DNA of 64,000 nt from contig JAJLRJ010000006.1 in assembly GCA_024195265.1 (NCBI GenBank), positions 2,617,001 through 2,681,000 of the forward strand, given 5' to 3'. The DNA comes from Dendrophyllia cribrosa. Lineage: Eukaryota; Cnidaria; Anthozoa; Scleractinia; Dendrophylliidae. Both the position numbers and the translations under genes were made by a program. How positions within the stretch are numbered: the stretch's first letter is position 1; each line of letters begins with the position of its first letter. The notes under the pieces were generated by a model. It saw only the letters and a list, made by a program, of their open reading frames with translations. It did not search any database and was not told the DNA's origin. Shown in pieces: positions 28,401 to 40,400 of this stretch.

Positions 28401-31400
28401 CTTAGGGCATGACGAGGTTGTCGAATCACTCCCCGTACCTATCTTAGCGACATGTTTATTTTCCAAGTACTGCGTCATCTTGGCCATATACTCAATCATA
28501 CGTATTTCATATTCATTGTGCCCTTCGCATTCACCATCAATTTCTGACTCTTCTAAAAGAGTACACATGGAAGCCTGTACCTCTTGTAGATCGTTCCATT
28601 TCCTTGTAATGTTATCTTTTAAAACCTGAATTCTCGCATGGTTATCCAGGAGTGAAAGTGCGTCATCAACTGACTTCAAAGCGTCCGTCACGGACTTTCT
28701 AAGAAAACGTCTCTTCTTCTTAATAGCTTCTAGCTCTTTCGACATTTCGACACAAAACTGGACTAACCTTGAATAGTCACAATGTTCCTTAAAATCCACC
28801 AGAGTTTCCGTAAAGTCCTCAAGATGATGGCGCCAATCGCCGAAATGCGAAGACCAACTTGACCAAATTCTTCACAACAACAAACGGAGGTCCAACTCTC
28901 CTTTCCGCTCGTATCTTCAAACAATCTTCGATAATGTTCATCCGGCTCGAAGGACCATGTCTTTGAGCGGTTTATTGTCCAATATGAACGAAAATTACAC
29001 GATGTTTTAACAACTAAACACAACACATTTCTTCGAACGATCGATTCAAAAGCACATGGTAAACAGTATTCGGGGGGTTCCAAGACCCTGCAAACTTAAA
29101 CTAGTTCCCAGTGTTCAGCGTTCAAAAAAATCTTAATTATTCTACAAACAGGAACAGGAACTTTCGGTTCGGAACAGGGTCACTTAGGTCTGGTTCAAAC
29201 GTACGTTGAACTTCACATGTGCCGAAGGCTAATACAAATGAGCAAGAAAAATAGATTTTGCTCAATTGCTTTAGATTCGGCAAATGCGAAGTTCGACGTT
29301 TGAACCGGGCATTATTAACCTATTCCAAGGTTCCAATTATTTATTTCAGTAATTTCTTTACCTGCATAAACTTTAAGATAAAGTATAATACATTAGATAT
29401 ACATATGATTTGCGCATGGCCCGCTATATAGTAAATTTTTATTTCTTATGTCGCAAAGAGTGATATAAATCTTATTGTAGTCATTTCGTCTTGTGACGGG
29501 TCTTTCTCCACGTCAAAGCCTTCTTTTCTTGATTTCCTTTCTTGGTCAGTAAAACTTGTATTAAACGTCCAACTTAGAGCAGTATTCAATTGAGTGTGAA
29601 AAGTAAGGGCTGGTTCCCACTAGCGACGTAATCAGAAGCGGAGTCGTAGTCGGAAGCGTGAGGAGCCTTACGTTCTCGTGGAAATTAAAAAGCGGAGTCG
29701 CAATCGGAATCGGAAGCTCGATGGAATCGGAATCGGAAGGATCAGAAGGTCTCCTTTTTCTTCCGATTCCGTTTCTGCTTCCGTCGCTCACTATCCGCTT
29801 CCGTCGTTTTGATTTCCACTAGATCGTAAGGTTCTTACGATTCCGATTCGGCTTACGATTCCGCTTACGTCGCTTACGTCGCTTGTGGGAACCAAGCTTA
29901 ATTACACAATTGCTTTGGTTTTGCATTGCTACGCTTTGTGATTGGCTAAAAATCTCCGGCGCGCCACTTTCTCGACCAATCAGAAGTAAAACCAAAACCA
30001 ATCGTGACTTGCTCGCATGCGTTTTCCCGCGGTTGGCGCCGCCGACATGCAATTGCTTCGAGCTCTAATTGGTTCATTGGATTGTTTACGACTGCTGTGA
30101 TTGGTCAGAGTAATTACTTTTTTTTTACGACACCCTGGTTGAAAACTGCTCTATACTAGACTATATTAAGCGATCAGTTAGCTCGGCATTCCACCAAGGG
30201 TGATCGCTTAATTGTAATACAGGTTTGACTGTATATTAAGTAATAGTTAACTGATCAACCTTTACGACTGAGTTATAGCTGATAACTATTTAGATTTCTC
30301 TGTTGTTGAACTTTTGATCCTTCGCCATGTTCATTCCTAAAGAAAACTTGAGTCTTGGGATTGAAGCTGGCGGTTCTTAAACTCATTATTTTTATGGTCA
30401 TACCCGTTATGTTTCATGTTTCATCGAAGAGCTTCGAAGCCGCTTAAGAAGAAAATGATTTATTAATAGCAATGAACGCGCATTAAAGCGCAACATTTAT
30501 AAAGTATTGTGCTAAAGCGAAATGGAGGGTTACCACGGTGTAAAAACCTTTCTCTGTTTCCTATTTCTACCTATTGTTGGCTTGCACTCAATTGTTTGGT
30601 TTTACTTGCTTCGTTTCCTTTACGTACGTATGTCACCAGGTCACTCGTTCAGAGTTTGGCAGGTTTTTACTCCGAGGATGAACCCGTAATGGTTTCGTTT
30701 TCTCCCCTATAGGCACATTATGGGACCAGTTGCGAGGTAAGACAAGAGTTAGTTATAACGAACCTTCTTATTCACATTGAGTTGTCATTGAGTTAATTGC
30801 AGTTGGAATTCTCGTCTCCAGACCCGCTCGGCCCTCTTACCCACCGTATTCTGTGCACGAGAGCTAAAGTTATCACATTCATTCCCAAGGTCGCGATCCT
30901 GTTTGTCACCGGCACTGGTCACGTGATCCGCGGTGCTGACTACCTAATTAAAACTTAGGGCGTGTTCCATTGGGGACAACCGTTTTCGGTTGGTTGGATT
31001 TTTTTCGTGCAGTTGAAATTCTCGTCTCCAGACCTGCTCGGCCCTCTTACCCACCGTATTCTGTGCACGAGAGCTAAAGTTATCACATTCATTCCCAAGG
31101 TCGCGATCCTGTTTGTCACCGGCACTGGTCACGTGATCCGCGGTGCTGACTACCTAATTAAAACTTAGGGCGTGTTCCATTGGGAAAAAACCGTTTTCGG
31201 TTGGTTTGGTTGATCAACCATTTTAACCAGCTCTGAACCTGGTTGAAATAGTTGAAACCGAAAAAAAACGAAAATGGTTGAAAAGTGTTCTATTGGAACG
31301 CCTTAAAAAATTAAATCAACCAAAACCGTTTAGGTTGAAACGGTTGATCTCAATAGAACACGACCTTAATTACCGGTGTTAAACGTATTAAAATCTGTCC

Positions 31401-34400
31401 AAATTAGACAAGCGCCTTGAGAATGGAAAACATTATAATAGAAAACTTCTGAAAAAAAAATCGGCTCCTCCAATAGTCACGTCAGTCTTTCGTTATTGTT
31501 CCACTTAGAAACGTACTGCCGATGAACGTCCACCACAAATCGTATAATTTGTTTATTAAAGTTGAAATTGCAATTATTCGATCTAAAAACAAGACAATAC
31601 AAAATCGTTTTGTAACTATGTATAACTTAATTCTCATACAATGATGTGACTCTAAAATAGCTCAAAGTATAATTTCACAATCATAATCTACTTACTTCTG
31701 TGGCGGGCCGTTGGTAGACTTGCACACAAGTCGACTGCGAAGCCCTCGAGAGCGCGACGAAGTCGCGCAAAGCGAGCGACGAAGTCGCGAGTCGACTTGT
31801 TTCGTCTGCACGAAATCAAATGTAATTTGCATATTGTTGGCGCGAAAATATGGGTGGGCTGGTAAAATAAACAGTTCTCAAATGACTGGATAGTCTGAAT
31901 TCCACAATGAATGGGGATGACCCGACTCGGAACTTTCTGGACCCAAGGAGCCTTGACTCCTTTCTCGCGAAGAAATGATAGCTGATCTTTCATCAGTGAA
32001 ACCAATGGAAAAATAACGAGGAAAACTGATTCTACAATATCTCTTTCGCCATGTTTAAAGAAATCCAGAACAAACGGCGCGATGTGGAATGTGAGACTGT
32101 TTCCTGAACCAGTCGGCGCAATCATTAACACATCTCGACCACTAATAATGTCAGCTTCAACTGCTTTGCGTTGATTTTCTCGAATTTCTTCAAAACCAAG
32201 CATATTTAAACCGAAGTTTATAGTTTCCTGTACATTCATTTTCCTCGCAGTTCTTCACCTCGTGAGCGCGTGAGCAAGCAAAGGATCAAGTTTCCCGAAA
32301 AGTGACTTCATGAAACTTAGCGCTCTCTGATTGGACATCAATGCTGCCACACCCCCGACACACCGCCGACCTAAAAACAGGTCGGTAAAAAATGGCGCGC
32401 TGCAGGCGAGAAAAGTCCGTTCTCCGCCCGACCACCTAAAATGAAAATACCAAAAACGGACTTTGAGAAAGTCTAGGCCGTTGGCTACAGGTTAGCCTGA
32501 TACAGGTTAGCTTAACAGACTTGATACGGGTTAGCAAATTAAAACGGACTTGTTCTTCTGAAATTGATTTACTGACTGAAATATGACCTAAAGTACAAAA
32601 GCTTAAATGTCAATCAATGTTCCTAATCCTTTATGCAAATCAATGTTCTAAATCACGTGGTTCTCAATCATCTTTAACGAAACATTCTCCGCCCCGATAA
32701 GGGCGTAGTCCTTATCTTTATGGATCAAACCCTTCTGCAGGGTGGATGACGGCAATCTTGGTAACTGGACGGTTATATTCTCCTGTGGCTGTCTTCACTC
32801 TGACGTTGCGCACTCGTCCGTCCGATCCGGGGTACACCTCGAGTACTCTTCCGACAGCCCATTTGCCCCGGACAGCGTTGCTATCGGCCACGGTTACGAC
32901 ATCATCTATGAAGGGACTGAGCGACTTGAATTCACCTTTCTCTAGGCGACTGTGCAGGGGTTTCTGAGCTTGCTTGATCCAGAACGTCTCCGCCCCTTGA
33001 AGTTCTTCGGGGTTCAAGGGTCCTTCCCTTCCGTCTTGTGCGTGTCTTCTCAGTCGAATTTTCTCTGCTAGCCTGCTTATTCGTGCTGTTACTCGAATCA
33101 GTTTCCTCCAGCTGGAGAATGTGGACGGATCAATTGCATCCTTTTCTTTCACAGTCGAGACCGTTGCCACTATCTGGCGACGCTCCATGTCTTCATCCGG
33201 GGTGGGTAGAGAGGCCACCTGGGTTGGCCACAGCATTTCTTGTAGACGTAAAAACTCCGGGCCATTCATCCACCTTTCATTCAGTGCATTCACATGGATC
33301 CCTCGTGACAGGTCGTCAGCTACGTTATCTTCACTTGGGATATGCATCCACTGACTTGGATCTGAGTTACTCTGAATTTCTCCAACCCTTGAAGACACGA
33401 ACGGCTTGAAATTGCGAGACGGGCTTTGGATCCAGGCCAAGGTGATTGTGCTGTCGGTGAAGAACTTTACATCTCCAAACTGAACTCTAGACTCCTTTTG
33501 AATAACTTTTGCTAGGCGACCAGCGAGAACGGCTGCCTGTAGTTCTAAGCGTGGGATGGAGAGCTGTTTCAAAGGCGCTACTCTTGACTTTGCTGCGATG
33601 AATTTTACTGTATAAGTGTCGTCGTCCCTTTTATGACGTATGTAGGCGCACGCTCCGAATGCGTCTTGTGACGCGTCTGCGAACACGCACAGCATTGGCG
33701 GCTCCACGGCATTGGCTTCGGATAAACTTCTTTCGAAGGACAAGTTGTCCAACTTCTTCAGTTCTTGAAACAGTGAAATCCAATTATCCTGAACTGCAGG
33801 GGGTAGCTCCTCGTCCCAGTCCAGTCCCAGTTGCCACAGCTGTTGCATACCGATTTTCGCTCTGACTATAAACGCGGCAGCGAAACCAATAGGATCGTAG
33901 ATCCGAGCAACATGACTTAGGATCATCCTCTTTGTCATCTTCACTGGTACATGGCTCGGTCTGTCTACTAGCTTCAGCAGATCTGCGTTTACTCTGAAGT
34001 GGAACTTGTCTGTTTTGAAATTCCACGATGTTCCCAGGACCTTCTCCTCTCCTCCTTGAAACACATTCATTCCTTTCTCTGTCTCATTATTATCTTTCTC
34101 TGTAAGCTTCTTGTTGGAGATCCAACCCTTGACTCTAAACCCTCCAGTCTTTAAGACCTGGTCTATGTCTTCCGTTAATTTCCGAGCTTCTTGAACAGTG
34201 TCCACAGAATCGCAAATGTCATCCATGTACGTGTTGTTTGTGAGAACTTCAGCTGCTTCCGGGTAATCAGCCTTGTTGTCTTGAGCTGTTTTTCGCAATG
34301 CTATCTGCGCCATTGCGGGTGCAGGCTTGTCCCCAAACGTGAGAACTGTTTTGACATAAACGTCGGGATTTCTGTTCGTTTCCAGATTTCTCCACAAAAA

Positions 34401-37400
34401 CCGGTGGACATGTTGATCTCTCTCGGGGATAAGTATCCTATGATACATCTTGGAGATGTCTCCCATGACTGCCACTTCTTTCTCTCGGAATCTCAAAACT
34501 ACTCCAAACATACCGTTCAGGAGATCAGGGCCTTTCTTCCAATAGTCATTAAGTGTATGTCCTTGATACACAGAGGATGAATTAAAAACGATTCTCACTG
34601 GCGTGCTCTTTTTCTCTGGCCTTAGCACCGCGTGGTGTGGAATGTAATGGACAGGGCCTTGATAAGCTTCCTGTTCTTTCTTTGACAGTTTTCGTGAGAA
34701 ATTCATCTCTTCCATTTCCTCCATTTGCTTGCAGTAAGCTTTGACTTGTTCAGGGTTCTTCTTGAGCCGCCGCTCTGTTGATTCCAATCGCTTCATCGCT
34801 AACGCTCTGTTGTCCGGTAGCATATTAGGATCCTTTCTCCATGGGTATGGGATCATCCACTGGTTCTTGACCTTGACGCATGACTTCTCTATCAGTTTAG
34901 CTTCCTCTCTTTCTGTTTGCGTCAACTTGTCCGCATCGCAGACACAAGGTTTTACCTCCACACCCATAGCTTCCGTCTCCCAGAAGTCAGACAAGTCTAC
35001 TGGCGAGGCATACTTTACGTGCAATATACGGGTCACGTCAGAGGTTTCTTCTGGATTTCCTCCAAACACTACCCATCCGAGTGGAGAATTACGGGCTAGC
35101 AGATGATCAACTTGTCTCGTTTCACCAGCATGCATGTGTGCGTGATCTATGCCGATAAGAAGGTCGACATGTCCCTTGCCGCGGCGAAATTTCGTATTTT
35201 GTAGACCAAGAAGCTCCGGTATGTGTGAAATCTTGACTGTGGAGATCTCGTCGCTGATACTAGGAATGCTGATTGCCTTTACTGTGAATCTCTTATCATT
35301 ATCGATGGAAGTTAGTTGAACTTTGTACTCTTTTGTTTTTATCGTTTCTTCCTCTCCGCCAACTTTGGTGATGGTTACAGATGCATCCTTTCCATTTAGA
35401 CCAAGAGTCTCTGCAGTTTCCTGTCGTATTAAACTTATCTGCGCGCCGGAGTCTAGTAGTACATTTCCACGTTTGAAGAGACCATTTGCACTGACGATGT
35501 TCGCAGAGAGTACTGGTAGTATGGCTTCCTTTGTATCGGCTGCCATGGCGACGCCAATCTTAACGGCATTGGTCTTGTGAAGTAGCTGGTGGTGGTTATG
35601 TGGACACTGTGTTCCGTTCTCTGTTTTTGTGCACTGTCGGCTTCTGCTGCAATTATCCATTCTGTGATCTCTTCCAGCTCTTTTCAAACAGCTGAAACAC
35701 ACGTGGTTAGCTTTGGCGGTCTTGATACGGTCATCGATGCTGAGGGCTGCAAATTTCGGGCATTGGTCGGGCCAGTGTGTTGAGGTTTTGCACAACCAAC
35801 ATTTGTACCAGGGTGGTTGATCGCTGTCATCACCACCAGATCTTAGGTGGCTGATGATACGCTTGTTGGGTGGACCAACTCTGATCGGGGCTGTGGCGCG
35901 CATTCTCGACTTCATTTCCACAGTCATCCAGGTCATCAACGCATGCAGTGTAGCGGGTTTCTTTTCCTTCTCAAGATCTCTGGACCAGACTTTTCGATCG
36001 TCGGCACACATCTTCTGTTCAATGATAGACAACATATGGCTATTGTCCATATCACTCGGCAGGCCAACTTCTTTTAAAGTGTTGTAGCATCGCTTCACGA
36101 GATGTACTAGATCGCAAAACCGTGCGTCTTCTCCTTCCTGTAGAGCTTTAAATTGGACAATATCTTGCGTGATAGTGTCTGAGACGAATCGCGGGTCCCC
36201 ATAAATGGAGTCTAAGTACTCCCAGGCGGCAACGTAATCGGTTCCAATTCCTTTTATGAGCTTTAGCGGCTTATCTCTTAAGCATGTACGAAGCAGCGTG
36301 ATTGCATCTCTCGGTGAATATTTGGCCTCAATCGCGTGCTTGAAATCAGAACGGAAGATTGCATAATCTCGTACATTTCCGGAAAAGATAGGCAGCTTTG
36401 GTTTTTCGAGCTTGAAAGTACATGCACCGTTTTGATAATGGGATTGCGCTGTATTGACAACAGGAAGTGTGGCGGCGTTTTGGTCAACTGATTCAACGCT
36501 GTTTATTGCCTGATTTTGCACATCGTTAGCAGTCTGGGCACTTTCAATTACAACTACTTGACCACCTGAGGAATTAGCACTTGATTTAGAGTTAACGGTG
36601 TTGACAACAGGAAGGGTTTGGTCTACTGATTGCATAGTTGAAATTCCATTGCTGTGAGATTCCTTACTGTTCATGTTTGCTACCGATTGCATAGTTGAAA
36701 TTCCATCATTTCCATGCACCCCAATGCCCGCAACTTTCCCTTTTGTACTAGTTAAAGAGCCATTTTCGTCTACATCCGTCGATTTTGTTTTCTCTGCACT
36801 ATCAATGAACATTTTCGCATCTACTTCTACTCTCATGAAGGTTTCCTGGCATTCGTCGAGCCACTGCTCTTCCGTTTGGTACTCTTCATCGTTCTCAATT
36901 AGCTTTGTGTACTCATCGTGTTTCTCCACTAAACTTTCATAAGCTTCATGGAACTTAGCTAAAGACTGCCTTACCTCTTCTGGAGGTCTATGATTCTCTA
37001 CTGTATATATCAACGCCTTTTTCAATCTTGTGAAGGCCGATTTGGCCGTGCGTCGATCTGTCTTGGCTTGCTTTAATGCGGCTTCGGCCATGTGCTTTTC
37101 CTGTTGACCAGTGCTGTCGCAGTCACAGAAGTTCCTTTATATGATGGTCCAAAAGAAATCGAATGAAATGTTCCACTTAGAAACGTACTGCCGATGAACG
37201 TCCACCACAAATCGTATAATTTGTTTATTAAAGTTGAAATTGCAATTATTCGATCTAAAAACAAGACAATACAAAATCGTTTTGTAACTATGTATAACTT
37301 AATTCTCATACAATGATGTGACTCTAAAATAGCTCAAAGTATAATTTCACAATCATAATCTACTTACTTCTGTGGCGGGCCGTTGGCTACAGGTTAGCCT

Positions 37401-40400
37401 GATACAGGTTAGCTTAACAGACTTGATACGGGTTAGCAAATTAAAACGGACTTGTTCTTCTGAAATTGATTTACTGACTGAAATATGACCTAAAGTTCAA
37501 AAGCTTAAATGTCAATCAATGTTCCTAATCCTTTATGCAAATCAATGTTCTAAATCACGTGGTTCTCAATCATCTTTAACGAAACAGTTATTTATGGCCA
37601 CATAGAGGGCATAATAAATAAATTGTATGTATTCTTTTTCAGTTACTTTTGGCAAATTTACAAATTATCCACTGACCAGTAAACAAGCCAAACAAAATGG
37701 TTGGGAAATAGATGCCCGTTGTTCAGGTATGGTCTATGTTGATAAAATCATACAGTTACCATTCAAATGAAAGATACTGAGCAGTATTTTCCTGTGGTGC
37801 TGTTTATTATGCTGTACAAGGTGGTTCTCACTTTTGAGTCTGTTGATGAAATCCTAAAGTGTGACCATTCAAATGAAAGCTATTGAGCAGTACTTTCCTA
37901 GTGTACTGTTAATCATGTCGTATAGGTGTCTCTAGGTTACCATTCAAATGAAAGCTACTGAGCAGTACTTTCCTGTGGTACTGTTTATTATGCTGTACAA
38001 GGTGGTTCTAACTTTTGAGTCTGTGGATGAAATCCTAAAGTGTGACCATTTAAATGAAAGCTATTTAGCAGTATTTTTGTGTGGTGTATTTTGTTATGCT
38101 GTACAATCCGGGTTGCTCTACAAATTGTGACCATTTAGGATTGATGATTATCGTAGTAATGTTTTGTTTTGTTTTCATCTTTAAAGCCAAAAATTCCATA
38201 ACACATATGTAACGCGTTCGAACCGGTAGAAAGTAAATGATAATTATGTTCCATTGTTCGTTCATGTTATCTTGTCCTTAACAGTGATGTATCTATTTAT
38301 CCAGGTCGCCCTAACTTCTTTTACGGCAATCGTTTTGTCAAAGGGGATGACGATGCTACACGACTGATATTTGATTGTGATGGCAGCTTGGCAGGAATAC
38401 AGGCAACTGTAAGAAAAAGCAAAATTTACAAAATGAAAAATAGCACGCGTACTTTAACCTCCTGTATTAAAACAGGAGAGTGAGATTGGAAGACTTAAAT
38501 TGTTTACTGTAAACCCGAAGCGCACGCTATCAGCCACAGAGTTTTCTAATGGATTCAAATTGAGCACTTCCCTTTGTGATGGAATTTTCTTAACCCTTTT
38601 ACTTTCGGAGTCAATTATGGAGACATGCAGTGTGGTTGAGTCTGTAGATGAAATCCTAAAGTGTGATTATTCAAATGAAAGCTATTGAGCAGTACTTGTC
38701 TGTGTACTGTTTATTATGCTGTATAAGGTGGTTCTAACTCTTGAGTATGGATAAAATCCTAACGTGTGACCATTCAAATGAAAGCTACTGAGTAGTACTT
38801 TCCCGTGGTACGTAATATACTGTTTATTATGATGTACAAGGTGGTTCTAACGTTTGAGTCTGTGGATGAAATGCTAAAGTGCGACCATTCAAATGAAAGC
38901 TATCGAGCAGTACTTTCCTGTGGTACTGTTTATTATGCTGTACAAGGTGGTTCTAACTTTTGTGTCTGTGGATGAAATCCTAATATAAAGTGTGACCATT
39001 CAAATGAAAGCTATTGAGCAGTACTTTCCTGTAGTACTGTTTATTATGCTGTACAAGGTGGTTCTAACTTTTGAGTCTGTGGATGAAATCCTAAAGTGTA
39101 ATCATTCAAATGAAAGCTACTGCATGAGCAGTACTTTCCAGTGGTACTGTTTATTATGCTGTAATGTACAAGGTGGTTCTAACTTTTGATTCTGTGAATG
39201 AAATCCTAAAGTGTGATCATTCAAATGAAAGCTACTGAGCAGTACTTTCCAGTGGTACTGTTTATTATGCTGTACAACGTAGTTTTAACTTTGGAAATCA
39301 AACAGACCTTCTTACTAACTTTTGAGTCTGTGGACGAAATCCTACGGTGTGACCATTCAAATGAAACCTTAGACTTGCCACGAGTCGACGTTCGCTTTTT
39401 TAGTCGAGTTTTATTCGATAAATTTGCGCGCGGAATTAATTTAAGTCGCGAACCAAACATACCTAAAAGTAGTATTGGAAGGGACTTTGAGAAAGTCTAA
39501 TCATGAAACCTCTTCAGTAGTCGGCTTTTGAATGGTACCCTTTTTTTCAATATTTTGTAAAATAAAATTTGAGATTTTTCTTCAATATTGATTGCGGGCA
39601 CTTTTGGGAGTTAAAGTGTTAAGTAATGATCCGCATAAGAAGGTAGCGCCAACGGCAATGGAATGTCAAACACGATGGAATGTCAAGAATTTTCATTGTT
39701 AAAACTAGTGATCTCATTGGCCTAGACTCAAAAACCGCTAAAAAGTTAAGGTTCAAGGTGCATTTTGTCTAATTTTTTTAAGGTTTCAAGTAATTTGAGA
39801 CCCAATCGCACAACATACAATTTTTAAAAGAAATTGTATTTGGGGAACTTCATCAAAGAAGCAAAATTATTACCGATTATTAGCTATTGTCTTCTGCTAT
39901 TCTGATTGGTTAAGCACGAACATTTCCTAAAATTTATTTGACGCAAATGGATTTTCTTTATTTTTATAATGAAATATAATTATTAACCATCAGGTCCTCC
40001 TCTATTCTTGAAATCAAAGATATTCTATGTGGGAAAGAGCCAATGCCCCAGAACAATGAAGTTTGCTATCGTTCTTATGTGGAACAATGGCAGAGTAACG
40101 AGGCAATTGGGATCGAGGTTACGTTCAAAGGGGTGAGGTCATGGGATCTGGGAACAAAGAGATGAAATCGGAGATCACAGCCTGAGATTTAGAATCATAA
40201 GCCATAGGATAGAAAAGTCATCAGAGTTTTTTTATGATTATGTATGTGGAGGAAGGGACACCAAAATTTAAAGTTTAGGGGATCAAGAATAAGATTTTGG
40301 AATCAGCGCAGGACGACGAACGAATCTGTTGCGACAATAGCAAGTGCCTTTTGATTTCCCGCCATAGATCGATAAAACACAGGATTATCCGACCATCTAC

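Larger units (their letters stand above)
23122..29176 (-). mobile_element. Full-length BEL/Pao LTR retrotransposon (element 1)
   Basis: Two 219-bp LTRs (23122-23340 and 28958-29176), TG...CA, look identical base for base. They are flanked by a 5-bp target duplication GGGTC (23117-23121 and 29177-29181). Read on the minus strand, the 5' LTR is the right-hand one. The primer-binding site abuts it, a purine tract abuts the 3' LTR, and one long frame lies between. All parts needed for an autonomous element appear present, so it is a recent and possibly still mobile insertion. It lies antisense in intron 1 of the secreted-family gene. Confidence 0.95.
30154..31496. other. Intron 1 sequence between the two retrotransposons
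   Basis: No exon is supported. It holds a short GATCGCTTAAT inverted remnant near 30170-30225, a 210-bp tandem duplication at 30800-31219 and a Harbinger-like MITE (both listed). The 67-codon open frame at 30509-30712 has no family features. Confidence 0.45.
31497..32684 (-). repeat. 3' LTR of element 2, interrupted
   Basis: LTR segments 31497-31714 and 32485-32684 match the intact right LTR. The insert at 31715-32475 is flanked by GGCCGTTGG on each side, where the intact LTR has a single copy. Confidence 0.92.
31497..37586 (-). mobile_element. BEL/Pao LTR retrotransposon (element 2), integrase-deleted, LTR interrupted
   Basis: The right LTR is 37169-37586 (418 bp). The left LTR is split: 31497-31714 plus 32485-32684 also total 418 bp, separated by a 761-bp insert and its duplicated 9-bp target. 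A 5-bp target duplication GTTAT flanks the element (31492-31496 and 37587-37591). The LTR copies differ at very few places (for example A at about 32595 against T at 37496). The internal frame lacks the integrase core. It is antisense in intron 1 of the secreted-family gene and belongs to a different lineage from element 1, as its Gag and LTRs are unrelated. Confidence 0.93.

Noticed and set aside
24706..28629. Several plus-strand frames of 70-130 codons
   Set aside because: All lie opposite the BEL/Pao polyprotein frame and have no family features.
30509..30712. 67-codon frame in the intron between the retrotransposons
   Set aside because: No similarity, no conserved features; expected by chance in open AT-rich DNA.
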